This document shows positions 1 through 8,900 of a stretch of DNA of 64,000 nt, one piece after another. The translations under genes were made by a program, and so were the position numbers. Origin of the DNA: 13-1-40CM-70-15 sp964641215 (lineage in GTDB: Bacteria; Gemmatimonadota; Gemmatimonadetes; Gemmatimonadales; GWC2-71-9); contig CAZXKD010000001.1 of the NCBI GenBank assembly GCA_964641215.1, positions 13,258 to 77,257 on the forward strand. The letters are read 5' to 3'. The stretch's first letter is position 1. The number at the start of each line of letters is the position of its first letter. The notes beneath the pieces are model-generated. The model was given only the letters and a program-made list of their open reading frames with translations. It was not told the origin of the DNA and ran no database searches.

Positions 1-1
1 G

Positions 2-88
2 AGGCTGATCACGGCGGCGAAAAAGTTCGATATCGGCAAGGTGAAGGCGGACCAGGTGACGGCGGTGGGCGGTCCCGCCGAGGAATGA
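2..88 (+). CDS. C-terminal end of an unidentified protein (partial)
   Basis: An open frame enters from the left edge and ends at TGA 86-88. It encodes 28 residues, lysine-rich and then glycine/proline-rich, ending GGPAEE. The codon choice, with G or C in third positions, looks coding. Too little remains to name a family. The next 148 bases have no gene apart from the leader of the first small lipoprotein. Confidence 0.4.
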   Translation, partial: RLITAAKKFDIGKVKADQVTAVGGPAEE

Positions 89-127
89 CGGGAGGAGCCG
101 ACCTGTAACGTCTCTCCTCCACGCGCG

Positions 128-296
128 TGACTCCCTCCCGCCCCGGAGTGACCGGGGCGTGGGGGACCCCTCCTAGCTTGTCCCCAGTGTCAGCGATCAA
201 CCACGCCGCCGCGGGCGGCGCACCTCGGAGGGGACCATGAACAAACGCGCACTGTACCTGCTCGGGCTGCTGGGGCTCCTGGCGACCGCTGCCTGC
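128..296 (+). repeat. Direct duplication, copy 1: leader plus signal-peptide coding part
   Basis: This stretch, from a TGACT through the lipobox cysteine codon of the first small lipoprotein, aligns almost base for base with 467-636. Distance from TGACT to ATG is 109 bases here and 110 in the other copy. Both hold a small GC hairpin just upstream of the Shine-Dalgarno (GCCGCC-GCG-GGCGGC here; a 5-bp stem in copy 2), then GGAGGGG six bases before ATG. Similarity drops after the cysteine codon. Confidence 0.7.
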
Positions 297-407
297 GACT
301 TGCCGACCGCTTCGAGCAGCTCGCTTGACCAGCCGAGTTCGTCGTGCAGCTCGGTACCGACCGACCGGCCGTTGAACCTACCGGCTATCGCGGTTTCCGA
401 CTGTTAG
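237..407 (+). CDS. Small secreted lipoprotein, copy 1
   Basis: A 56-residue protein. Residues 1-19 form a lipoprotein signal peptide (MNK-R start, leucine-rich core) with lipobox ATAAC and Cys20 as the predicted acylated residue. The mature part is only 37 residues, rich in Ser, Pro and Thr, with further Cys near residue 37 and at the very C-terminus. ATG 237 follows a strong GGAGGGG site. A paralogue lies 340 bases downstream. The two share signal peptide and 5' leader strongly, but the mature parts keep only a loose P-T-x3-S-x-L-x-Q-P pattern. Function unknown: a small surface lipoprotein or a peptide-like secreted factor are both possible. Confidence 0.6.
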   Translation: MNKRALYLLGLLGLLATAACDLPTASSSSLDQPSSSCSSVPTDRPLNLPAIAVSDC

Positions 408-466
408 CTGGGTGGCCGAGTCGTGGGGGGTTGGGGCGCGAGCGAACCCTCGTTGTTCAAGGAACT

Positions 467-636
467 TGACTCACTCCGGTCCTGGACTGACCGGCGCATG
501 AGCGACGGCTTCTAGCTCGTCCCCCCAGTCAGCGACCAACCACGCCGCCGCGAGCGGCGCACCTTTGGAGGGGACCATGAACAAGCACGCACGGTATTTG
601 GTCGGGCTGCTGGGGCTGTTCGCGAACGCCGCCTGC
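467..636 (+). repeat. Direct duplication, copy 2: leader plus signal-peptide coding part
   Basis: Second copy of the element at 128-296. It covers the 110-base leader and the first 20 codons of the second small lipoprotein. The leader is more conserved than the mature protein parts, which suggests a shared promoter or translation control element. Confidence 0.7.
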
Positions 637-753
637 TACGCACCGACGTCGCCGGACAGCAAGCTATATCAGCCGACGGAGCCGCCGCAGGTCACCGTGC
701 CGCAGGACACGCTGTCCATCGTGCGGCATCACGAGAAGCAGCCGGCCCCCTAG
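577..753 (+). CDS. Small secreted lipoprotein, copy 2
   Basis: A 58-residue protein. Signal peptide residues 1-19 end in lipobox ANAAC with Cys20; the mature 39 residues are proline-rich and end in QPAP. The frame is open back to an ATG at 565, but ATG 577 is chosen because it matches the paralogue's start and has GGAGGGG at the right distance. The mature part has no internal Cys, unlike copy 1. Its stop overlaps the stop of the convergent sugar isomerase gene by three bases. Function unknown. Confidence 0.6.
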   Translation: MNKHARYLVGLLGLFANAACYAPTSPDSKLYQPTEPPQVTVPQDTLSIVRHHEKQPAP

Positions 754-1747
754 AACTCGAGGCGCTTGAGATAGTCGTAGCTCGCCTGGATGCTCGCGAT
801 GGGGTCGGGAGGCTCGTCGTGCTCGACGAAATAGTGCTCGATCCCCGCGAGCTGGGACTGGGCGANNNNNNNNNNNNNNNNNNNNNNNNNNNNNNNNNNN
901 NNNNNNNNNNNNNNNNNNNNNNNNNNNNNNNNNNNNNNNNNNNNNNNNNNNNNNNNNNNNNNNNNGGCTCGTCGTGCTCGACGAAATAGTGCTCGATCCC
1001 CGCGAGCTGGGACTGGGCGAAGATGCGCTTCCAGTCGATCTTCCCCTTGCCCACGTCGGCCATCTTGCGGTCGGGCCCCGGCGCCATGTCCTTCACGTGC
1101 ACGAGGGGGAAACGGCCGGGGTACTTGTGGAAGTAGGTGAGCGGGTCCTGGTTGCCGTTCGTGATCCAGAACAAGTCCATCTCCAGCTTCACGAGCTGCC
1201 GGTCGGCCGCCGCGAGCAACACGTCGTAGGGCAGCTGCCCGACGATCGGCAGGAACTCGTAGCTGTGGTTGTGAAAGGCGAACTGCAGACCGGCCCGGCG
1301 GCACGCTTCCCCGGCCGTCGTGAGCCGCTCCGCGACGCGCTTCCAGCCGTCCAGGTCCTTCCGCTCCTGCTCGGGAATCCACGCCACGACGATGTAGCGG
1401 TGCCCGATCGCTTGCGCCGCGTCCAGCACGTGATCCCACCCAGTGGCGATGCTCTCGTAGGGAACGTGGGCCGCCGGGGACACGAGACCATGGCGGTCGA
1501 GGATCAAGCGCACGTCGCTGGGCGTGTGGTCGAAGTAGCCCACGAACTCAACCTCCGTGTATCCCACCTCCGCCACCTTCGCTAACGTCCCTTCGAAGTC
1601 CTCCTTCATGAGGCCACGGACGGTGTACAGTTGGAGGCCGACCTTGTCGAGCCGGCGGCGACGACCGAGAAACGGGAAACGGGAAACGGGAAACGTGGTC
1701 GAGCTGATCAGCACCCCAGCGGTAGCGACAAACGTGCGGCGATCCAT
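750..1747 (-). CDS. Sugar phosphate isomerase/epimerase, TIM barrel (interrupted by a false scaffold gap)
   Basis: Xylose-isomerase-like AP endonuclease-2 family protein, probably acting on a (keto-)sugar. The start at 1747 gives MDRRTF and a Tat-type signal, so the product is probably exported. Family features include LQLYTVR near the start of the barrel, a metal-ligand-like FHNH, LEMDLFW and HVKDMAPG. The frame appears to break at a run of 100 N (866-965), but the 55 bases either side of the gap are identical (811-865 and 966-1020). Removing the Ns and one copy restores an open frame ending EHDEPPDP...YLKRLEF. The gene is therefore intact, about 280 residues, and not a pseudogene. It lies 38 bases downstream of the GMC oxidoreductase, and iterated GGGAAAC repeats have entered its N-terminal coding part. 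A role in keto-sugar processing is inferred from context. Confidence 0.8.
866..965. other. Assembly gap of 100 N that should collapse
   Basis: One hundred N flanked by identical 55-base copies (811-865 and 966-1020). This is the sign of two contigs that overlap but were scaffolded instead of merged. The true genome is probably 155 bases shorter here. Confidence 0.9.
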
Positions 1748-1783
1748 ACGTCCGTTTCCCGTTTCTCGCTTCCCGTTTCCCGG
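1667..1783. repeat. Inverted pair of iterated GGGAAAC repeats
   Basis: Positions 1667-1695 hold four GAAACGG-type units. Positions 1752-1783 hold the reverse complement type (CGTTTCCC, CTTCCC units). The arms face each other across about 56 bases and could pair as a long hairpin. The left arm lies within the isomerase coding sequence after the signal peptide, and the right arm in the short gap to the GMC gene. A similar pair lies at 56953-57039. Confidence 0.75.
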
Positions 1784-1785
1784 CC

Positions 1786-3465
1786 TCATAGCTCCCGTCG
1801 CTTCAGGAGCTCGACGGCGTGGTTCACGGCGCGGGCGGTCAGCGCCATGTAGGTGATCGAGGGATTCTGACAGGCGGACGACGTCATGCACGCCCCGTCG
1901 GTGATGAAGAGGTTGGGAACGTCCCATGCCTGGTTCCAGCCGTTGAGCACCGAGGTCTTGGGATCCCGGCCCATGCGGGCGGTCCCCATCTCGTGGATCG
2001 CCTTGCCCGGCGCGTTGTTCTCGACGAACGGGTTGATGTCGTGCGCCCCTGCGGCGGCGAGCATCTCGGCCGCGGCGATGGACGCGTCCTTCAGGATCGC
2101 CCGTTCGTTCTCCCCGTAGCGGCAGTGGATCTTGAGGACGGGAATGCCGTACGCGTCCACCTTCGTCTGGTCGAGCGTCGCGTAATTGTCGGGATTGGGC
2201 AGACACTCGCCGAAGCCGTAGAAGGAAAAGTGCCACGGCCCCGGATCCCGCATGGCGCGCTTGAAGTCGGCGCCGAAGCCGGCCTGATCCACGCCGCGTC
2301 CCCAGTCCTCGCGGTAGCCTCCTCCCTGATACCCGTAGCCCCGCAGGAAGGACGACTTGGGGCCGTCACGCAGGTTGCGGAAGCGGGGCATGTAGATGCC
2401 GTTGGGCCGGCGTCCGGTGGTCGTCTTGTCGAGGTTGCCGTCGATTCGCCCGCTCGCGCCACCCCCCATCACGTGGTCCATGAGGTTGCGCCCCACCTGG
2501 CCACTCGAATTGGCGAGACCGGCGGTGTCGGGGGTCGAGAGCAGGAGCAGGCGCGCCGATTCCAGCGCCGAGGCACAGAGGAAGACGATCCGCCCCTGGA
2601 ACTCGAGCGCATGCTTGGTCTGGGCATCGACCACGCGCACGCCCGTCACGCGGTTCGTCTTCCGGTCGTGCATCAGGCTGTGCGCGACGCTGTAGGGACG
2701 CAGCGTGAGCTTGCCCGTCTTCTGGGCGGCGGGGAGCGTCGCGTTGATCGAGTTGAAATACGACAGGGTGATGCAGCCGCGCTCGCAATACCCACAGTAG
2801 TGGCAGGCCGCGCGCCCCAGATGGTCTTGCGTGAGGACGGCGACGCGTCCGATCGTCAGCACCCGCTCACCGCCGTAGCGCTTGGCGAGCGCCTCGCGCA
2901 CTACCCGTTCGACACAATTCAGCTCCATCGCGGGCAGGAACTTGCCGTCCGGCAGCTGGGGCAGCCCCAGGGGCTCGCCGCTGATCCCGATGAACTCCTC
3001 CACGTGATCGTACCAGGGAGCGATGTCGGCGTAGCGGATGGGCCAGTCCACGGCGAGGCCGTCCCGCAGATTCGCCTCGAAATCGAGATCGCTCCAGCGG
3101 TACACCTGGCGCCCCCAGAGGATGGAGCGGCCCCCCACCTGCCGGCCTCGCAGCCACAGAAACGGCATGTCGGGGTCCGTCGTGTAGGGGTTTTCATGGT
3201 CGTCGACGAAGAACTTGGACGACCACTCGTCGCAGGCGTAGCATTCGCGCTGGATCGGCTGGTGGGCGAGCTCCGCGGTGCGATCGCGCAGCCCGCGGAA
3301 GCGCTTCTCCCACACCGGCACGTGCTCCACGTAGTCCAGGGCGGGCGTGATCGGCCGGCCCGCTTCCAGCACGAGCGTCTCGAGACCATGCTCGGTGAGC
3401 TCCTTGGCCGCCCACCCGCCGGTCATCCCGGAGCCGACGACAATGGCATCGTAGACCTTGGCCAT
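1786..3465 (-). CDS. GMC-family FAD oxidoreductase (large subunit, sugar/glycoside dehydrogenase type)
   Basis: A 559-residue flavoprotein. The N-terminal dinucleotide-binding motif GSGMTGG is at residues 11-17. A cysteine-rich CHYCGYCERGC segment lies near 217-227. HEMGTARMG lies near 488, and a C-terminal SSACQNPSITYMALTAR completes the GMC_oxred_C active-site region. Members of this subfamily work with a small Tat-exported gluconate-2-dehydrogenase subunit 3 partner. That partner is encoded immediately upstream and ends three bases before this start. Related complexes oxidise sugars or glycosides to keto-sugars in the periplasm and pass electrons to a cytochrome. No signal peptide is seen, which fits co-export with the Tat subunit. 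The exact substrate cannot be read from the sequence. Confidence 0.85.
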   Translation of the reverse strand: MAKVYDAIVVGSGMTGGWAAKELTEHGLETLVLEAGRPITPALDYVEHVPVWEKRFRGLRDRTAELAHQPIQRECYACDEWSSKFFVDDHENPYTTDPDMPFLWLRGRQVGGRSILWGRQVYRWSDLDFEANLRDGLAVDWPIRYADIAPWYDHVEEFIGISGEPLGLPQLPDGKFLPAMELNCVERVVREALAKRYGGERVLTIGRVAVLTQDHLGRAACHYCGYCERGCITLSYFNSINATLPAAQKTGKLTLRPYSVAHSLMHDRKTNRVTGVRVVDAQTKHALEFQGRIVFLCASALESARLLLLSTPDTAGLANSSGQVGRNLMDHVMGGGASGRIDGNLDKTTTGRRPNGIYMPRFRNLRDGPKSSFLRGYGYQGGGYREDWGRGVDQAGFGADFKRAMRDPGPWHFSFYGFGECLPNPDNYATLDQTKVDAYGIPVLKIHCRYGENERAILKDASIAAAEMLAAAGAHDINPFVENNAPGKAIHEMGTARMGRDPKTSVLNGWNQAWDVPNLFITDGACMTSSACQNPSITYMALTARAVNHAVELLKRREL

Positions 3466-3467
3466 GG

Positions 3468-4064
3468 TTACCTGCCCCCTCCCCTCTCCCCCCCTCCGCT
3501 CGAGGCGCTCAGCGGAGTACAGGGGACGTAACGGCCGGGAATCATGTCGAAGTGGAGCTCCTGCTTCGCCCCGATCTCGGAGGTGTAGTAGCCGTACATC
3601 GTGAGCCGCTTGATGGTGCGGAAGAACGGCTCAGGGCGTGCGGGGAGGGCGGACGCCGGCTGATCTTTGAGCCGCAGCGCCTCGTCTTCCAGCAGCGTCA
3701 ACAGCCGCACCTGGTCCGCCGCGGCGCCATCGATGAAATCCTTGCCGAAGGCGGCGCGCGAGCGTACATCCAGGTCTGCGAGCCCCGCGAGGAACCGGTC
3801 GCGCGTCTCGCCGGTCATCCAATCCGAAAGCAGCACGTCGATGAACTCGTTGACCCGAGCCGCTTTCGCGCCGGGGGTGTCGGTCGCCGGAATGATGAGG
3901 TCCGCCACTGCCGTGACCGTGGCATCCTGGTGGGGGTCAAGGGTGCGGAACGCGGTGAGGGCGGCCAAGCTCCGGTGCAGCCGACGGCCGAACTCGGCCA
4001 GATCATCGACGGCGGGCAGCGCCGCCGCCGCCCCGAAAAGGCGGAGAGCTTCGCGTCTGTCCAT
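3468..4064 (-). CDS. Gluconate 2-dehydrogenase subunit 3-like protein
   Basis: A 198-residue protein with the Gluconate_2-dh3 domain at about residues 35-170. Typical are the LTAFRTLDPHQDATVTAVADLIIP segment, the ADLDVRSRAAFGKDF stretch, and the C-terminal YGYYTSEIG. ATG 4064 (MDRREALRLFG) gives a Tat-like twin-arginine N-terminus followed by an alanine-rich hydrophobic run. The frame is open further upstream, but that extension is low-quality sequence. It is the small partner of the GMC subunit downstream; the pair probably leaves the cytoplasm as a complex through Tat. The gene is divergent from the GH172 gene, with 63 bases between starts, so the promoters must lie in that gap. Confidence 0.8.
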   Translation of the reverse strand: MDRREALRLFGAAAALPAVDDLAEFGRRLHRSLAALTAFRTLDPHQDATVTAVADLIIPATDTPGAKAARVNEFIDVLLSDWMTGETRDRFLAGLADLDVRSRAAFGKDFIDGAAADQVRLLTLLEDEALRLKDQPASALPARPEPFFRTIKRLTMYGYYTSEIGAKQELHFDMIPGRYVPCTPLSASSGGGERGGGR

Positions 4065-4127
4065 GGATATCCTGAGTCGCGGGATTCGTCTAGTAATTGC
4101 CTCACGGGCGGAAGGAGCGCAAGGGTG

Positions 4128-5936
4128 ATGCGTCGCCGCGGCCGGGGGCTCGCCCTTGTTGCCGCCGTAGCGCTCGTCGCCTGCGACCGGCCGGCACCGG
4201 CGGGTGGTCCCTTCGACTGGCTGTTCGTGGGCTCCCGGGCGCCGGGTCGCTTCCTCCACGTCTCATCCTACGACACGACCGGCGGCAATGCGGACCGGCT
4301 GGAAATCGCCGCCGGCGACAGCGCCGTGCTGCTCGACGCAGTCGGGCCCGGCGTCATCCGGCGGCTGTGGATCACGGTCGCCTCGCGCGACCCGCAGTAC
4401 CTGCGGCGCATCGCACTGGAGATGTACTGGGACGGGGAGCGCGACCCATCGGTCGCCGCCCCGCTCGGCGACTTCTTCGGGAACGGCTTCTCCAAGAAAC
4501 ACTACACCGCCATCGCCATGGGCGAGTCGAGCGGGGGTTTCTACTGCTATCTGCCGATGCCGTTCCGCAGCCATGCGCGCATCGTCGCCGTGAACGGCAC
4601 CGGCCGACCGATCGACGCCTTCTACTATAACATCGACTTCGTCACGGACGTCCGGCTGCCGCGCGACGTGGCGACGTTCCACGCGTGGTGGCACCGCGAT
4701 CCCCGCACGACGACGCACGCCCCGCACCTCATCCTGGCGGCGCGTGGTCGAGGTCACCTGGTCGGCGTATCGCTCAACGCGGAGAGTTACGGGGGAGGCC
4801 TGGGGTTCCTCGAAGGAGACGAGATATGGACCGTGGATGGGCAGTTCCGGGGCCAGGGCACCGGCACGGAGGATTACTTCAACAGTGGCTGGTATTTCGA
4901 TGAGGGTCCCTACGGCGGCCCCTGGCACGGTCTGATCGTCAAGGATGAGAAGGCCGGCCGCATCGCGGCCTACCGCTGGCACCTGCCCGATCCGGTCCCG
5001 TTCCGCGACTCGATCCGGGTCGCGATCGAGCACGGGACCGAGAATACGGAAGTCGCCGACTACGCCACGATGGCCTACTGGTACCAGACGGAGCCGCACG
5101 CTCTCCAGCCGCCGCTGCCGCCCCCCGACCGCCGGCTGCTTCAGGCGGTGAAGATTCCGCCCACCGCCGTGCTGGCCGAGTCCCTCCCACCCGTCGCGCG
5201 TCATGGAGATCGCATGGAGCTCACGGTGCCGGTTCCCCGACCGGACCGGTATGCGGTCGTCGAGTATCCGCTCGGCGCGGACCACCTGGTCAAGCCGCCC
5301 GTGCCCCGCGGCATCCAGCGCGCGGCCCGGGCCGTGACGCTCTCCCTGGGAGGGGGCGATACGCTCCTTGCGGCGGTGGAGGCCGTCCCGGTCCGCGCGT
5401 GGGCGCGGGAGTGGGCCATCAGCGGTCCGTTCCCCAATCCGCGGACCATGGGAAGCGAGCACAGTCCTGCCCTCGACAGCGTCTACCCGCCCGAGCGCGA
5501 CGCGGGCCGCCCAGAAGAGGGGGCCGCGCTAGGGGGGGGGGGGAAGGAACGGTGGCGTCGCGTCCGCGCCGGTGCGGATGGCCAAGTGCGCTTGGTGCCG
5601 CTCTACCGCCCGAGCGACTGGGTGGCCGTGTACGCCGGGACCTTTCTGTACTCGCCGCGGGCGCAGCCGGTGACGCTGCTGCTGGGCGCCGACGATGCCC
5701 ACCAGCTCTGGGTCAACGGCGCCCTCGTCTCCCGCCGCCAGGGCCGCCACGAGTCCAAGCCCGACGACGTCTCCGTCCCCGTCCCGGTGCGGGCGGGCTG
5801 GAACGCCGTGCTGCTCAAGGTTGCGAACCTGGACGGAGGTTGGGCATTCCAGCTGCGGGCAGCGGACCCTGCGGGCGAGCTCCGCTGGAGCGCGCGTCCC
5901 GGGAGGCCGCTGCAGTCTCCCGGCTCGACCCCCTAG
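4128..5936 (+). CDS. DUF2961 / GH172-type glycoside hydrolase, lipoprotein
   Basis: A 602-residue protein. The signal peptide has lipobox LVAC at about residue 18, so it should be anchored in a membrane facing the periplasm or outside. The DUF2961 core, about residues 25-380, shows GPGVIRRLWIT, PLGDFFGNG and GQGTGTEDYFNSGWYF, the last carrying conserved acidic residues. DUF2961 proteins form family GH172, which acts on fructofuranosyl or arabinofuranosyl linkages. A C-terminal beta-sandwich (about 430-600), with GADDAHQLWVNG and GWNAVLLKV, looks like a carbohydrate-binding accessory domain. A run of 12 G at 5532-5543 sits in a glycine linker and could slip. ATG 4128 is used with GGAAGGAG upstream; GTG 4125 is an alternative. 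Confidence 0.8.
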   Translation: MRRRGRGLALVAAVALVACDRPAPAGGPFDWLFVGSRAPGRFLHVSSYDTTGGNADRLEIAAGDSAVLLDAVGPGVIRRLWITVASRDPQYLRRIALEMYWDGERDPSVAAPLGDFFGNGFSKKHYTAIAMGESSGGFYCYLPMPFRSHARIVAVNGTGRPIDAFYYNIDFVTDVRLPRDVATFHAWWHRDPRTTTHAPHLILAARGRGHLVGVSLNAESYGGGLGFLEGDEIWTVDGQFRGQGTGTEDYFNSGWYFDEGPYGGPWHGLIVKDEKAGRIAAYRWHLPDPVPFRDSIRVAIEHGTENTEVADYATMAYWYQTEPHALQPPLPPPDRRLLQAVKIPPTAVLAESLPPVARHGDRMELTVPVPRPDRYAVVEYPLGADHLVKPPVPRGIQRAARAVTLSLGGGDTLLAAVEAVPVRAWAREWAISGPFPNPRTMGSEHSPALDSVYPPERDAGRPEEGAALGGGGKERWRRVRAGADGQVRLVPLYRPSDWVAVYAGTFLYSPRAQPVTLLLGADDAHQLWVNGALVSRRQGRHESKPDDVSVPVPVRAGWNAVLLKVANLDGGWAFQLRAADPAGELRWSARPGRPLQSPGSTP

Positions 5937-5945
5937 ACTTACCCT

Positions 5946-8900
5946 GTGAGCCCGCACACCACCGATCACACCTTCCTCGATCCCACGGGGCGCCGCTGGG
6001 CTCGCATTCGGCTCGGGGCGCGCGTGGCGGGCGTGATCAGCACGGTGTTCCTGCTGGTCGTGGTCAGTGGCGTCGTGTTCGCGCCGATCCTACCGGACCT
6101 GCCGCTGGTGCAGACGGCGGCCGATTCGTTGGGTGCCGCCCCGCGCCGTGCCCGGCCGCCGGCGCGGCGCTACGTGTCGATCCGCGCCGAGCGGGAGCGG
6201 CTCGCGGCGCGGCAGCGACTGTTCGAGTATCTGCGACAGCACCCCGCCCCGCCGGCGCTGCACTACGCCCAGATGCCGCTGACCCGGCCCAACGTGCGGC
6301 CCGACCGGCTGCTGGCGGAGCCACCCACGAGCGATCCCATCGTCGCCGGCTTCTACGTCAACTGGGACGACAACTCCTACGCCTCTCTGAAGACCCATCT
6401 CGACGCGTTGGACTGGGTCGTGGCCGAGTGGGGTTTCGTGGGCCGCGGCGGCGACACGCTCCCCGTCCGGTTCGAGGTACCCGACACCGTGCTGGCACTG
6501 ATGCGGAGCCCGAAGCAGCCGCCGCTGGTGTTCGCGCTCATCACCAACTTCACGGGTGAGGATTTCGACCCGCGCCCGGTGGCGCGGATGCTGCGCCAGC
6601 CGCGGCTGCGTCGCAAGGCGCTGGAAGAGATCGTGGACGCCGTCACCCACTACGACCTCGCCGGCGTGACGATCGACTTCGAGCAGATCCCCCACGCGCT
6701 GCACCCCCAGCTGCTCTCCTTCTTACGCGAGCTGCGGACGCGACTCGCGCCGGGCGGGCGCCTGCTCACCCAGACCATCCCCGGCGACGACGCCAGCTGG
6801 CCGGCCGAGCAATACGCCGCCGTCAACGACCGCGTGTTCGTGATGCTGTACGACGAGCACGACCCGTCGGACGACCCCGGGCCGATCGCGAGCCAGGGGT
6901 GGTTCGAGCACCACATGCAGCGGGTGCTGGCCCGCGTGCCCGCCGACAAGCTGATCCTCGGCATCGGGCAGTACGGCTACGAGTGGTCGGACACGTCCGA
7001 ATCGGCGATCGAGCTGACCTACCAAGACGTCATGGTGCTGGCCCGGGACCATCACACCATGCCGACGATGGATGCGGCGTCGCTCAATCCGACCTTCGGC
7101 TGGGACGATACGGATTCGACCAGCTACATCGTCTGGTTTCTCGACGCTCCCACAGCGTATAACCAGATCCGGCGGGCCCTGCCGACGGGGGTGGCGGGGG
7201 TCGGCATCTGGCGGCTCGGCTCCGAGGACCCGTCCCTGTGGGCGGTGCTCGGCCGGCAAGGGCTCGCCCCCTCCCCCACCGCCCTCGACACCATCCACAT
7301 CGGCTACGACGTCGAGTTCATCGGAACGGGGGAGATCCTCCGGATGGTGGCCGAGCCGACGCTGGGCACGCGGACCCTGCGGGCCGACCCCGCGAGCGGG
7401 CTCGTCGTCCGGGAGGCCGTGACGCGCATCCCTTCGACTTACGTGATCCGGCGCTACGGCCGTCGCAAGCGCGCGGTGGCGCTGACGTTCGACGACGGCC
7501 CCGACCCGGTGTGGACGCCGCGCATCCTCGATACGCTGCGCGCGCACGAAGCCAAGGCGACCTTCTTCATCATCGGGGAGAACGCCGAGGTCCATCCCGA
7601 GCTGGTGCGTCGGGAATTGCGGGAAGGGCACGAGATCGGCAACCACACGTTCACCCATCCCAACCTGGCGCTCGTGAGCGCGCGGGCCACGCGGTACGAG
7701 CTCAACGCGACGGAGCGGCTGATCGAAGCGATCACCAACCGCCGCACCGCTCTGTTCCGGCCACCCTACTTCGGAGACGCCGAGCCGACGACCCCCGACG
7801 AGCTGGTGCCGATCGCCATCGCCCAGGATCTGGGCTACATCACCGTGGGATTGCGGGACGACCCGGGGGACTGGGCCGAGCCCGGCGTCGAGACGATCGT
7901 GCGCCGCAGCCTCGACCAGTTGGGGCGCGGCAACGTGATCCTGTTGCACGACGGCGGCGGCAATCGCTATCAGACGGTGCGGGCGTTGGGACCGCTCATC
8001 GATTCACTGCGCGCGCGCGGCCTCTCGCTCACGACCGTCACCGACCTCGCGGGCATCAGCCGAGACCAGGCGATGCCGCCGCTGCCCCGGAACGCCGCGG
8101 TGCGTCGCTTCATGGAGCTGACCTCGTTCTCGATCGCGGGCTGGATCGAGCTCGGCATGCACGCCGTGTTCCTCGTCGCGATGGTGCTCGGCTTTGCCCG
8201 GCTCCTCGGGATCCTGGGCTTGGCCATCCGGCACCGCATGGCGCGGCGCTACGCGCGGCGGACCATGGATGCGAGCTACCGCCCGACCGTGACGGTCGTC
8301 GTGCCGGCCTACAACGAGGAGCAGGTGGTCTGCCGCACCGTGGAGTCCCTGCTCGCACAGCAGTACCCGGCGCTCGAGATCGTGGTGGTAGACGACGGGT
8401 CGACCGATGGCACATTCGCGGCGCTGACCGCGGCGTTCCGCGGCCATCCCCAGGTACGGGTGTTCCGCAAGGCGAACGGCGGCAAGGCGAGCGCTCTCAA
8501 CTTCGGCGTCGAGCGCTCGACGGGGGAGATCATCGTGGCGCTCGACGCCGACACGCTGTTCGCGACCGGCACCATTGCCTCGTTGGTCGCGCGACTCGCC
8601 GACCCGCGGGTCGGCGCCGTGGCCGGCAATGCCAAGGTGGGCAACCGGATCAACTTGATTACACGGTGGCAAGCGATCGAGTACGTCACCAGCCAGAACA
8701 TCGACCGGCGCGCATTCGCGCTGCTGAACTGCATCACGGTCGTGCCAGGCGCCGTGGGCGCGTGGCGGCGGGAGCTCATCCTGCAGGGAGGCGGCTTCAG
8801 CGCCGACACGCTCGCCGAAGATCAGGACCTCACGCTCGCCCTGCTGCGACGCGGCTGGCGCGTGGCCTACGCCGACGACGCGATCGCGTTCACCGAGGCC

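Noticed and set aside
9..200. 63-codon minus-strand frame at the left edge
   Set aside because: Pro/Arg-rich with no start context; it is antisense to the leader and partial gene.
186..206. GTGTCAGCGA in the small-lipoprotein leader as a third copy of the TGTCAG-N4-CTGACA operator
   Set aside because: Only one half-site is present; the second half and the 11-base spacing to a -10 element are missing.
1667..1783. CRISPR-like array
   Set aside because: The repeats are 7-8 bases long, contiguous, with no spacers and no cas genes nearby.
1819..3531. 570-codon open frame on the plus strand
   Set aside because: It is the reverse image of the GMC oxidoreductase gene. High GC leaves long open antisense frames; the minus frame has clear family motifs.
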